Source: Halorientalis sp. LT38 (GTDB taxonomy: Archaea > Halobacteriota > Halobacteria > Halobacteriales > Haloarculaceae). Taken from it: a stretch of DNA of 64,000 nucleotides. The stretch covers positions 2,976,001 to 3,040,000 of the forward strand of contig NZ_JAYEZN010000001.1 of NCBI RefSeq assembly GCF_037031225.1, given 5' to 3'. Below, piece by piece: positions 50,230 through 59,048 of the stretch. The notes under the pieces were generated by a model. It saw only the letters and a list, made by a program, of their open reading frames with translations, made no database searches and was not told the origin of the DNA. Every line of letters starts with the position of its first letter. Position 1 is the first letter of the stretch. Position numbers and translations under genes: made by a program.

Positions 50230-51486
50230 TTAGACCACCTCGAAGAAGCTCATCCAGCCCAGTTCGGCAAACTCCGACTGATGGGCGTGGAACATGTACA
50301 GCCCGGGCTCGTGGTCCGAGTAGTCGATCTCGACGATACCGCGCTGGGCCTGGGTCTGCATGATCGTGTCCACGGTCTTGCGCGTCGGCGTCAGCGTCGT
50401 CCCGTGGTCGTAATAGTCGAAGAACTGCGAGTGAGTGTGGAACGAATTGACGAGGTCGAACTCCGTCGCATTGGAGAGGTAGACGCGCTGGCGTTCGTTC
50501 CTGTCGATCTGGATCGGGCGTTTCGTCTCGCCGGCCGTCCAGTTGCCGTTGCCGTCAGTCTCACCGACCCCGTATCCGAACGCCCGCGTGTTCGCCGCGT
50601 AGACCTCGTTGCCGCCGTCGAAGTTGGTATCGAACGAGTTCATCACCATCACCATCTCGTTGACGGCGTCGTTTTCGGCGTACTCGTGGTTCCGGCTCTT
50701 CGCTTCGTCGACGAGCCGCGTCCGGAGGGCGTCGGTAATCGGGCCGGGGTAATCGACGTAGTCGCGGGGGTTCTCCCTGACGCGTTCCGGGTCCGGATCG
50801 ACGATGATCGTGCCGTAGAGCCCGCGGTGGATGTGCTCTTTCAGCGGGAGCGAGTGGCAGTGATAGAAGTGCGTGCCGGCGGGCTGGGCGATCCACTCGT
50901 AGGTGAAGGAGTCACCGGTATCGAGCACACCAGGCCCGTTCTGGGGGATCCCGTCCATTCGCGGATTGAGGTTCTTCAGGTGCGGGTGGATCGTGTGCGC
51001 GTGTCGCCCCAGGTTCGTGAACTGCACGCGGATCAGGTCGCCCTCGACGGCGCGGATCGTCGGGCCCGGCACTTGGCCGTTGTACGCCCACGCCTGGAAC
51101 TCGACGCCCGGCGCGATGGTGATCGTCGTGTCCACGGCAGTGAACTCGAACTCCCGGACGGTGCGACCGTCCTCCTCGTAGACCCGCTGGGGAACGTTGT
51201 CCTGGCCGCCCTCTCCGGTGTTGAACGCAGTGAGGAACTCGTGCGGGTCGAAATCCATATCCTGGTACTCCCCCACCGCTCCGAAATTGCCGTGTTCCTC
51301 CTCATCGTGGTCGGCGGAAGCACCTGCCCGCGAACTTCCGAGTCCGACTGCTGCACTCCCGGCGACACCGAGACCGCCGAGTACCGTGCGACGACTGACT
51401 CTTTTCTCTCCAGTGAGAGATTCGACCAGTCGCCGTTCGAGTCGTTCTGTGACGTCCGCCGCACTGCCGTAATCTATCGATGGCAT
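50230..51486 (-). CDS. Two-domain multicopper oxidase, Tat-exported
   Basis: A 418-residue protein with Tat motif SRRTVLGGLGVAG (31-43). Domain 1 has the trinuclear HxH pair HPH (167-169) and FYHCHSLPLKEHIH (207-220) with type 1 Cys210. Domain 2 has HTHSQFF and FHAHQSEF, HxH motifs without cysteine. Thus the type 1 copper is in domain 1 and the trinuclear centre is between domains, a two-domain MCO. Nitrite reductase (NirK) is the alternative, but the extra HxH pairs argue against it. Substrate unknown; the ZIP neighbour suggests a metal ion. Confidence 0.85.
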   Translation of the reverse strand: MPSIDYGSAADVTERLERRLVESLTGEKRVSRRTVLGGLGVAGSAAVGLGSSRAGASADHDEEEHGNFGAVGEYQDMDFDPHEFLTAFNTGEGGQDNVPQRVYEEDGRTVREFEFTAVDTTITIAPGVEFQAWAYNGQVPGPTIRAVEGDLIRVQFTNLGRHAHTIHPHLKNLNPRMDGIPQNGPGVLDTGDSFTYEWIAQPAGTHFYHCHSLPLKEHIHRGLYGTIIVDPDPERVRENPRDYVDYPGPITDALRTRLVDEAKSRNHEYAENDAVNEMVMVMNSFDTNFDGGNEVYAANTRAFGYGVGETDGNGNWTAGETKRPIQIDRNERQRVYLSNATEFDLVNSFHTHSQFFDYYDHGTTLTPTRKTVDTIMQTQAQRGIVEIDYSDHEPGLYMFHAHQSEFAELGWMSFFEVV

Positions 51487-51540
51487 GATCGCCTCCGCTG
51501 CTCGAGCCTTCGGTTACGCATACGCGGTAGTAGAACGCCC

Positions 51541-51566
51541 GAATATATAAATTAGACCCTTCTAAT
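51541..51566 (-). promoter_or_regulatory. Promoter of the multicopper oxidase cluster with palindromic operator
   Basis: Read on the minus strand, TTATATATTC is a TATA element 55-64 bp before the ATG. Immediately upstream, ATTAGA-AGGG-TCTAAT (51551-51566) is an inverted repeat with 6-bp arms, placed where a regulator would compete with TFB. The leader of about 30 bases is short. Confidence 0.55.
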
Positions 51567-51967
51567 CCTTGGGTCAGTATGGGCTAATTATCAGATGAGG
51601 TGTTCCCGAATATCTCGGCGATCAGCCTTCGTCGGGACGGTGGGTAGAAACGGAACGGGTACCGGCCTCGGGTAGGGCAACTGGGGAGTCTCCACTCCCA
51701 GCGTCGAGTGTGCCCGTTCAAACCGATGTGGTCACGACGGATTTCACGCCAGTTCCGGGCCAAATCCCGTGTTCGGAAGGGTACCGGAGTTTCGCCGGCT
51801 CTTCCGCCGGCCCCCGTTCGATTCGAACGCTGTCGCACACCTGCTGATCAGCGACCGAACACGTGAGCGGCAGGTGTCCGGTGAGTTGAATCAGGGAGTG
51901 GCACAACGCGGGACGACCGCGGGACACACCCCGTCACCGGCTGTACGCGGTTCTCGATCGCCCTCGC
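51567..51967. other. Intergenic region without a recognised gene
   Basis: About 400 bp between the oxidase promoter and the sulfatase-like stop. Short frames on both strands encode Arg/Pro-rich sequence with no motif, and no tRNA or transposase remnant could be made out. Composition is slightly richer in A/T up to about 51,640. I see nothing in it beyond the oxidase promoter. Confidence 0.5.
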
Positions 51968-53257
51968 TCACGCGTACCCGATCTCTTCCAGCCGTTCGCC
52001 CCGCGTCTTCGACCCCTCGCCGTCGACCTGGCGGACGTCCAGTCCGCTCTGTAGTTCGGCGAGTCGGGCACGCGGGTCGCCGTCGAACTCGCCGACGGTC
52101 TGGAAACCCTCGGTGTGGGTCTGGTAGGCGTAGGAGCCGTCGGCGGCGACGAAGCCACGGAGGGGCGCCCGGCGGCGATCGAGTTCCTCGCTGGGGACCG
52201 ACCGCTTCCGGAACTGGGCGTCCGTGCCGGGCGGCGGGCCGTGGTACTCGACGAGACGGTCGACCGAGCTGGACGCTTCGAGGAGGCTCCGGCCGCGGGA
52301 GTCGACGTCGATGCCGGCGACCTCCGCGACGGTGCGGTGGACGTCGAGGAGGCTGACGACGCGGTTCACCCGGCCGTCGAGGTCGGGCCCGCTCACGACG
52401 AGGGGGACGCGCGTTAGCTCGGGGTAGAGGCCGAAGGCGTGGGAGACGGCGCCGTACTCGCCGAACAGTTCGCCGTGATTCGAGCAGGTGATGACGTAAT
52501 CGAACGACGCCGCGAGGTCGGCGAAGATCTCGCGGTAGGCCTCGGCGAGGTATTCGACCGATCGGCGGTAGGCGCGGCGGGCGCGGTCGAGGTCTGGCGG
52601 GGCCTCGGTGAAGGCGTCGGCGGCGACCAGGGAGACGGGGCCCTCGCCCGGCGCGGGCGGGTGGTAGGGGGAGGCGGTCTCCGTGAGGTCGACGAGGAGG
52701 AACTCGTCGTCGCCGAAGTCGGTCGCGCGCACGCGGTCGCGGACCGAGGCCGCGCCGCCGTCCGCGGCCGAGCGGGTGAGGAGTTCGTACCCCTCCCGGA
52801 GCGACCGCTGGGTGGCACAGTCCGCGCCGAGGCATCGCCAGGCGCCACGGAGGAAGCCGCCCAGACCGGCCGACCCGGGGTCGTCGAAGTACGGGCCCCA
52901 GTCGAACGAGCGGGGGTGGCTGGACGCGAGGCTCGCGTACCCGGCGAACTCGTCGAAGCCGCGATCCCAGCCTGCTGCCGCCCGCAGGGCCGGGGAGGCG
53001 GAGAACGCCCGGGTGGTGTAGCCGGCGGCGGCGAGCCGTTCGGCCAGGGAGGGGGTCGGGCAGTCGAGGGCGGGCGCGTCGCTGTGGACGCCCACTTCGC
53101 TGGGGTAGCGGCCGGTCAGGAGGCTGGCGGCGACGGGTGCGGCCCAGGTGGCGGTCGAGAAGGCCCTGGTGAACCGGCGGCCGGGGAGCCAGTCGAACGC
53201 CGTGGCAAAGTCGTCGTACCGGAGCGAATCGAGCACGACGACGGCGACGTTGTCCAT
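51968..53257 (-). CDS. Sulfatase/alkaline-phosphatase-fold protein, probably catalytically altered
   Basis: A 429-residue protein with N-terminal VAVVVLDSLRYDD (metal Asp10), the STATWAAPVAASLLTGRYPS segment and ITCSNHGELFGEYG near residue 245. These are the sulfatase-superfamily blocks in order. However, the nucleophile position (Cys, Ser or Thr two residues before Pro) is Ala39, and the usual SDHG is SNHG. So hydrolysis is doubtful. ATG 53257 is chosen over 53362, whose extension reads through promoter sequence. Divergent from the kinase at 53,499. Confidence 0.82.
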   Translation of the reverse strand: MDNVAVVVLDSLRYDDFATAFDWLPGRRFTRAFSTATWAAPVAASLLTGRYPSEVGVHSDAPALDCPTPSLAERLAAAGYTTRAFSASPALRAAAGWDRGFDEFAGYASLASSHPRSFDWGPYFDDPGSAGLGGFLRGAWRCLGADCATQRSLREGYELLTRSAADGGAASVRDRVRATDFGDDEFLLVDLTETASPYHPPAPGEGPVSLVAADAFTEAPPDLDRARRAYRRSVEYLAEAYREIFADLAASFDYVITCSNHGELFGEYGAVSHAFGLYPELTRVPLVVSGPDLDGRVNRVVSLLDVHRTVAEVAGIDVDSRGRSLLEASSSVDRLVEYHGPPPGTDAQFRKRSVPSEELDRRRAPLRGFVAADGSYAYQTHTEGFQTVGEFDGDPRARLAELQSGLDVRQVDGEGSKTRGERLEEIGYA

Positions 53258-53498
53258 GCACCGGCCTGGGGAGGGCGGCCGTTTGGTAATGCGTTCGTTT
53301 ACCGTTGCACCGGCCAGAAACTGGGTGAACGTCCGTCCTCTGCTCGCACTTACTCGCTGCAAATGCGAGTACGGTGTGACTTACGCCTGGGCTGCACCCG
53401 CGCAGTGACGCGATCGCCGGGACGCCGCGGCGCCTCGACCCGTGCCCGCCCTCGAAATGCCCTCAACCCTTAACATGACACTCGACGTACGCCGAAAT

Positions 53499-54956
53499 AT
53501 GAGTGACGCCGATGTCGATCGAATTCGGGTGCTCCACGTCGACGACGACGCCGAGATCGTCGACCTGGCCGCTACCTTTCTCCGCCGCGAGGACGAGCGA
53601 CTGGACGTGACCTCGGCGGAGTCGGCCGCGGACGCCCTGGACCGGATCCGCGACGACGCGGTCGACTGCGTGGTCACGGACTTCCACCTCGCGGACATGG
53701 ACTGTGCGGAGTTCGTCGCGGCGGTCGGCGACGCCGACCCGGACCTGCCGGTGATCCTGTTCACCGGACGCGACCGCGCCCGGATCGACGCCGAACTGCT
53801 GGACGACGGGATCAGCGGCTACCTCCAGAAGGGCTCGGGAACGGAGCGCTACGAGACGCTCGCCGAGAAGATCCTCGACGCAGTCGGTGACGACGTGGCC
53901 ACCGACGGTGGGTCCGACCCGTCGCAGAGCCCGGATCTGGCCGCCCTCGCTCTCGGCGACCGGGAGTCCGTCCTCTCGACGGCGCTCGACACCGTCCAGG
54001 ACGGCTTCTTCGTCCTGGATCGCGACCGGACCGTCGTCTACTGGAACGAATCCATCCCCGGCGTGACGGGCTTTGCGGGTGCCGACCTCGAGGGGATGGA
54101 TCCGACCGACTTCTTCGTCCCCGACGACCGCGAACGGATCACCGAGGCGATCGACGAGGCGCTCGAAACCGGCGAGGCGACCATCGAGGCGACGGTGCAG
54201 CGACGCGACGGGGGCGAGATCCCCGTCGAGTTCCGCGGCTCCCGGCTGACCGACGAGGCGGGCGAGACCGTCGGGGTCGCCGGCGTCGCCCGCGACATCT
54301 CCGACCGGGTGGCCTACGAGCGCGAACTCGAACGCCAGACCGAGCGGCTGGAGGAACTGATCGGTGCGGTCTCCCACGACCTCCGGAACCCGCTGAACGT
54401 CATCTCGGGACGGATCGAACTCGCCCGGGAGGTCGAGGACGGGGCCGAGCACTTCGAGGCGGTCAAGCGCTCGACGGCCCGTATGGAGACGCTGATCGAC
54501 GACCTCGTCACGCTCGCCCGGAAGGGAAAGACGGTCCGGCAGACGGAGTCCGTGGACCTGGGGCCGCTCGTCGAGGCCGTCTGGGCGGAGCTCGAGACCG
54601 CCGACGCGACGCTCGCGGCCGAGACCGACCGACGCCTCGACGCTGACGAGGGTCGGCTCCGCCGACTCCTCGAGCAGGCACTCGAGAACGCGGTCGTCCA
54701 CGGCGGCGAGAGCGTGTCGATCACCGTCGGTGACGTGGCCGACGGATTCTACGTCGAGGACGACGGGCCGGGCATCCCGGCAGACGACCGCGAGCGACTG
54801 CTGGAGTACGGCGAGACGACCGAACACGACGCCTCGGGGCTGGGACTCGCGCTGATCCGGCGGATCGGCGAGGCCCACGGCTGGTCGGTCGCGATCACTG
54901 ACGGCACGTCGGGCGGGACGCGGATCGAGATCACTGGGCTGCAGAGCGAGGACTGA
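53499..54956 (+). CDS. Hybrid receiver-PAS-histidine kinase
   Basis: A 485-residue soluble protein: receiver (residues 8-125; VLHVDDD, phospho-Asp61 in VVTDFHL, conserved FTGR and K), PAS (about 160-280), HisKA with His293 (SHDLRNPLNV) and HATPase with N box ENAVVHG, DDGPGIP and GLGLALI. It can accept and donate phosphate, as in haloarchaeal phosphorelays. In-frame ATGs at 53475 and 53499 are possible; 53499 has a weak TTAA element about 27 bp upstream. It is convergent, one base apart, with the receiver-PAS protein at 54,958. Confidence 0.9.
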   Translation: MSDADVDRIRVLHVDDDAEIVDLAATFLRREDERLDVTSAESAADALDRIRDDAVDCVVTDFHLADMDCAEFVAAVGDADPDLPVILFTGRDRARIDAELLDDGISGYLQKGSGTERYETLAEKILDAVGDDVATDGGSDPSQSPDLAALALGDRESVLSTALDTVQDGFFVLDRDRTVVYWNESIPGVTGFAGADLEGMDPTDFFVPDDRERITEAIDEALETGEATIEATVQRRDGGEIPVEFRGSRLTDEAGETVGVAGVARDISDRVAYERELERQTERLEELIGAVSHDLRNPLNVISGRIELAREVEDGAEHFEAVKRSTARMETLIDDLVTLARKGKTVRQTESVDLGPLVEAVWAELETADATLAAETDRRLDADEGRLRRLLEQALENAVVHGGESVSITVGDVADGFYVEDDGPGIPADDRERLLEYGETTEHDASGLGLALIRRIGEAHGWSVAITDGTSGGTRIEITGLQSED

Positions 54957-54957
54957 C

Positions 54958-56148
54958 TCACTCCCGGTCGGTGACGTCGCGGAGGACGCCGACCGTCCCC
55001 TGGAACTCGCCGTCGTCGGTGATGACGGCCACGTTGGCCTCGTAACACCGGACCTCGTCGTCGACCGTCTGGGTGGCGAACTCGAAGACGCCCCAGCGCC
55101 GGTCACGGTCCTCGAGCAGGTCGGCCACCAGTTCCCGACCCGCTTCCAGGTCGTCTTCGCGGAGGAACTGGGCGGCCTGGGCGCCCTCGACGAACCCGCG
55201 TTCGTACCCGGTGTGTTCGAGGAATGCCTCGTTGACCCAGGTGATGCGTTCGTCGGGGTCGAGCAGGTAGACCGGATCGCCGACGTTGTCGACGACGCGC
55301 TGGTACCCCTCCAGGTCCTGCTCGCGGCGCTTTCTCTCGGTCAACTCGCGGGTCGAGACGACGAAGCCGTTTATCAGCGGGTCGTCGAGGTGGTTCCGAC
55401 CGCGCGCCTCGACCCACCGCCAGTCGCCTTCGGCGTCCTCGATGCGAAACTCCGCGCGCGGGGTGTCCTCGCCGTCGATCACGCCGTCGTAGAACTCCTC
55501 GCGCAGACGGCGCCAGTCCTCGGGGTGGATCCGTTCGTACGGCACGCGACCTTTGAGGTCGTCGGCCTCGTAGCCCAGCGACTCCGTCACCGCCTCGTTC
55601 TGGTAGCTGATCACGGCTCCGGGGCGGACGACGCTGAGCATGTCGGGGGTCGTTTCGAGCAGGCGCTGGGCCTGTTCCCCCCGCCGACGGGTGTCAAGCG
55701 CTTCGCGGTGTGAGGCGCACAGATCGACGACGTGGTCGGCGAGTTCGCCCGTCGGATCCTCGCCGTCGGTCGTCAGGTAGTCGTCGATGCCGGCGGAGAT
55801 GGCCGCGCTCGCGAGCGTCTCGTCGCCGTCCGTGGCGAAGAGGACGATCGGCAGATCCGCGTGTGTGGCCCGGACGGCCTCGACGAACTCCACCGGCGAG
55901 TAGGCCGCGTCGTCCGTGCAGATCACGCAGTCGAGAGGCGCCTCCGTCGGGGCGAGCGGACTCCGCATCCGCGGGTCGATCCGTTGCTGTGCCTCGGCGA
56001 TGCGCTCCACCCCCGCCTCGAAGTCCGGCTCGGTTATCACCTCGACGTCGGGGTCGACGCGATCGAATCCGGCCCGGATCCAGTCCGCCACCTCCTCGTC
56101 GTCACCGACGTAGCACGCCCTGAACGGACCCGGGCCGACCTGTCCCAT
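54958..56148 (-). CDS. Receiver-like plus two PAS domains, no output domain
   Basis: A 396-residue protein. Residues 8-145 form a receiver-like domain (CVICTDDAAYSPVEFVEAVR, LPIVLFATDGDE, ISAGIDDYL); the phosphoacceptor Asp is present but the loop is diverged. PAS 1 (about 165-275) and PAS 2 (about 285-396) each end in a (R/V)xxTxR motif. The protein stops at the end of PAS 2 (LRDVTDRE) where a kinase domain would normally begin. Either it is a signalling partner without output or a truncated kinase. Confidence 0.85.
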   Translation of the reverse strand: MGQVGPGPFRACYVGDDEEVADWIRAGFDRVDPDVEVITEPDFEAGVERIAEAQQRIDPRMRSPLAPTEAPLDCVICTDDAAYSPVEFVEAVRATHADLPIVLFATDGDETLASAAISAGIDDYLTTDGEDPTGELADHVVDLCASHREALDTRRRGEQAQRLLETTPDMLSVVRPGAVISYQNEAVTESLGYEADDLKGRVPYERIHPEDWRRLREEFYDGVIDGEDTPRAEFRIEDAEGDWRWVEARGRNHLDDPLINGFVVSTRELTERKRREQDLEGYQRVVDNVGDPVYLLDPDERITWVNEAFLEHTGYERGFVEGAQAAQFLREDDLEAGRELVADLLEDRDRRWGVFEFATQTVDDEVRCYEANVAVITDDGEFQGTVGVLRDVTDRE

Positions 56149-56332
56149 TGCTCATCATCTGCGCACGTTCCGTGATAAGTGTTGGCAACACATCGGTATC
56201 GACACGCGGTTTAAACGGCGATACACGGCCGTTGAGTTTCTCCCGGCGCGCGACGCCTCGTCGCGTCGGTCCGACGTGGGTTCGGACGCGTCGCTGTTCG
56301 AGCGTGAGAGCGGATCGGGAGGAGTCCCCCGA

Positions 56333-57202
56333 TCAGACGCCGAATTCGGCGCCGATGTACAGGACGACGACGAGGAAGATCCAGACGACGTCGACGAAGT
56401 GCCAGTACATCGAGACGGTGCTGACGGAGGTGTGGCGCTCGGCCGAGTACTGACCCAGCAGCCCCCGGATGAACACGATCGACAGCAAGATTGCGCCCAG
56501 TGTGACGTGGAGGCCGTGGAGGCCGGTCAGGCCGAAGAAGGCGCTCCCGAACACGGCGTCCTGTAGCTGGAGTCCTTCTTCGACGATGAACGCGTAGTAC
56601 TCGTAGACCTGCCCGCCGATGAAGACGATCCCGAGCAGTAACGTCACGCCCAGTAGACCGAGGAACTGCTTGCGGTCGTTCTTCAGGAGGCCGGTGTGGG
56701 CGAAGTGCAGCGTGAAACTGCTGGCCACCAGGATCAGGGTGTTGACGATGACGAGGGTCCCGAACAGGTGGGGGAGTTCACCCGGGGGCCACTGGCCGGC
56801 CCGGATGAAGAAGTAGTAGATGAACCCGGCCCCGAAGGTCGCGATCTCGGTCCCGAGGAACAGTATCATCGCGAGGCGCAGGGTCGAGTCGTCGTGTTCA
56901 CCGGTGCCGTGCTCCCAGAAGTTGACCACGAAGGCGTGGTAGAGCCAGCCGTACAGCCCGCCGAGGAACAGCACCGCGCTGGCGATGAAGACCCCGGGTC
57001 CGAGCATCGGGCCGACGATGGCGTTGTCACCGCGGCCCAGCACGTACAGGGCCGCGCCGATGTAGAAGCCGCTCGCGCCGATCGCCGTTACGAATGGCCA
57101 CCAGCTGGCTTCACCGAACCCGCGCGGCCAGTCCTCGACCGCGGGCAGGTGGTGGCCGCCGTGGCCACCGTGGTCGTCCGAAGTGTCGTCTGCGACGCCC
57201 AT
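56333..57202 (-). CDS. Heme-copper oxidase subunit III
   Basis: A 289-residue membrane protein with seven hydrophobic helices and a His-rich N-terminal segment (DDHGGHGGHH). EIATFGAGFIYYFF, LHFAHTGL, FFGLTGLHGLHVTLGA and MYWHFVDVVWIFLVVVLY are the subunit III signatures. It stabilises the oxidase core in the cell membrane. ATG 57202 (MGVADDTSDD) is used. Subunits I and II are not in this window. Confidence 0.92.
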   Translation of the reverse strand: MGVADDTSDDHGGHGGHHLPAVEDWPRGFGEASWWPFVTAIGASGFYIGAALYVLGRGDNAIVGPMLGPGVFIASAVLFLGGLYGWLYHAFVVNFWEHGTGEHDDSTLRLAMILFLGTEIATFGAGFIYYFFIRAGQWPPGELPHLFGTLVIVNTLILVASSFTLHFAHTGLLKNDRKQFLGLLGVTLLLGIVFIGGQVYEYYAFIVEEGLQLQDAVFGSAFFGLTGLHGLHVTLGAILLSIVFIRGLLGQYSAERHTSVSTVSMYWHFVDVVWIFLVVVLYIGAEFGV

Positions 57203-57312
57203 TTGTAGGTGAGCGTTGCGGGTCGACTGGTAAAAACCTGCCCAAGTCGTCGCCGGCGCGCGCACGCGTCGTTCCGGAAGCTACAGGGCGACCCCGGTCC
57301 AAGCCCCCGGCG

Positions 57313-58725
57313 ATGACGTCGCCCGACCCCAGTCGCCCCCGTCGGCGCCTCCCGGTCGCGACGGTCGCCGGGGCGCTGCTCGCCCTGACCCTGTTCGTCG
57401 GGACCGCGGCGGCACACGGCGGCAGCCTCGGCGCGTCCGGCCGGGAGTCGATCAGCGTGCCGACCTGGCTCCTCCTGCTCACCGGCGGCGGCGCCGTCGG
57501 CGCCTCCTTCCTCCTCTCCAGTTTCGTCACCGACCGCCTGCTCGTCCGGCAGATCCACGGGTGGGGCCGCGACGCGGTCGTTCCCGGCCGCCGTGTCGCG
57601 GTGCGGGTCGGTCAAATCGTCGGCCTCGCCGGCCTCGCTGTCGTCCTCGTCGTCGGGTTCCTGGGACCGACCGCCGCACTCGCGAACCTGGGCCTGCTGC
57701 TCGTCTGGGTGGGCTGGTGGGCCGGCTTCACCATGACGACCTACCTCGTCGGCAACGCCTGGCCGGTGGTGAACCCCTGGCGCACCCTGACGAGCGCCGT
57801 TCCGACGCTCGATCGACCGTATCCAGAGCGTCTCGGCGCCTGGCCCAGCGTCGTCGGCCTGCTCGCGCTGATCTGGCTGGAGGTCGTCAGTCCGCTGGCC
57901 GACGACCCCCGGCTGCTCGCGACGGTCGTCGTCGGCTACTCCGCGTTCACCCTCGCCGGCGCCGTCGTCTTCGGGCCCGACCGCTGGTTCGGCAGCGTCG
58001 ACCCCGTCGCCCGCGTCTTCCGCTACTACGGCCGGGTCGCGCCGCTGACCCGCGACGACGAGACGGGCCGGCTCCGCCTCCGGCTCCCCGGCAGCGCGCT
58101 CACGGACGCCCGTCTCGTCGACGGCCTCGACGAGGTGGCTTTCGTCGTCGCCCTCGTCTGGGTGACGACCTACGACGGCCTGGTCGCGACGCCGCTCTGG
58201 CGCGAGTTCGCCCGCGGCGTCGTCGGGCTCGGCGTCCCGCCGGTCGTCCTCTACCCGGCCGCGCTGGTCGTCGGCTACCTGGCCTTCTTCGGAGCCTACT
58301 GGCTCGCCGCGGTGGGCGCCCGACGACTCGCCGACACGTACGTCTCGCCCGCCGTCCTCGCCCGCCGGTTCGCCCCGCCGCTTTTGGCCATCGCCGCCGG
58401 GTACCACCTGGCCCACTACCTCGAGTACTTCGTCTCGCTCGCCCCTGCCGCGCTGTCGGTCCTGCTGACCCCGCTCGCCGGCCCCGCCTCGGGCGAGGTG
58501 GCCGTCGCGGTGATCCCCGGCTGGTTCGGCGCGCTCAACATGAGCTTCGTCCTGCTGGGACACCTGCTCGCGATCTGGGTCGCCCACGCCGCCGCCTTCG
58601 ATCGCTTCCCCGGCCGACTCCAGGCCGTCCGCAGCCAGTACACCTTCACCTTCGTGATGGTCTGCTACACGATGACCAGCCTCTGGATCGTCTCGCGACC
58701 GAGCGTCACACCACCGTTCCTATGA
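57313..58725 (+). CDS. Large haloarchaeal integral membrane protein, function unknown
   Basis: A 470-residue protein with a cleavable-looking N-terminal helix (RRRLPVATVAGALLALTLFV...) followed by about ten membrane helices. Conserved-looking features are GNAWPVVNPWRTL, AGYHLAHYLEYF and GHLLAIWVAHAAAF, with histidines inside membrane helices that could bind heme or metal. Divergent from oxidase subunit III and next to a small zinc-finger membrane protein, so a role around the oxidase is possible. I do not recognise a named family with certainty. Confidence 0.8.
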   Translation: MTSPDPSRPRRRLPVATVAGALLALTLFVGTAAAHGGSLGASGRESISVPTWLLLLTGGGAVGASFLLSSFVTDRLLVRQIHGWGRDAVVPGRRVAVRVGQIVGLAGLAVVLVVGFLGPTAALANLGLLLVWVGWWAGFTMTTYLVGNAWPVVNPWRTLTSAVPTLDRPYPERLGAWPSVVGLLALIWLEVVSPLADDPRLLATVVVGYSAFTLAGAVVFGPDRWFGSVDPVARVFRYYGRVAPLTRDDETGRLRLRLPGSALTDARLVDGLDEVAFVVALVWVTTYDGLVATPLWREFARGVVGLGVPPVVLYPAALVVGYLAFFGAYWLAAVGARRLADTYVSPAVLARRFAPPLLAIAAGYHLAHYLEYFVSLAPAALSVLLTPLAGPASGEVAVAVIPGWFGALNMSFVLLGHLLAIWVAHAAAFDRFPGRLQAVRSQYTFTFVMVCYTMTSLWIVSRPSVTPPFL

Positions 58726-59048
58726 CCGACACCGAGACCCCACGGACGAACGCCACCGATCGACCCGACGGATCGACGAGCCCGCCCGCTCCGGACGAGT
58801 ACGAGGTTCCGCCCGGGGACGAGCCGGTGGTCTGCACGCACTGCGGCGCGCCCTTCGCCGACGCCGACCTGCTCGCCCTCCATCGCGGGATCGAGCACGC
58901 GGCGGCCCTCGACGAGGCCGAGCGCGAGGCCTTCGACGACGCCTACGAGGCCGAGTCCGAGGCCCTGCGGCTCTTCCGGTTGCAGGCGCTGGGGGCGCTC
59001 GTCATGCTGTACTTCGGCCTCCTGATGGCCTACGCCGTGTTCGCCTAG
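58722..59048 (+). CDS. Small membrane protein with N-terminal C2H2 zinc finger
   Basis: A 108-residue protein with CTHCGAPFADADLLALHRGIEH near residues 38-59 (C-x2-C...H-x4-H zinc finger) and a C-terminal helix ALGALVMLYFGLLMAYAVFA anchoring it in the membrane. The ATG overlaps the stop of the preceding membrane protein (ATGA), so the two are coupled. Similar haloarchaeal proteins (DUF7410, from memory) occur near oxidase genes. Function unknown. Confidence 0.75.
   Translation: MTDTETPRTNATDRPDGSTSPPAPDEYEVPPGDEPVVCTHCGAPFADADLLALHRGIEHAAALDEAEREAFDDAYEAESEALRLFRLQALGALVMLYFGLLMAYAVFA

Noticed and set aside
50230-51486. Copper nitrite reductase (NirK) as identity of the multicopper oxidase
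   Set aside because: NirK has only single histidines for its type 2 site. This protein has HxH pairs in both domains plus HCH, as needed for a trinuclear centre, so a two-domain multicopper oxidase is a better reading.
51567-51967. Transposase or integrase remnant near the copper cluster
   Set aside because: Translations in all frames gave no DDE, tyrosine-recombinase or IS200/605 motif, and no terminal inverted repeats were seen.
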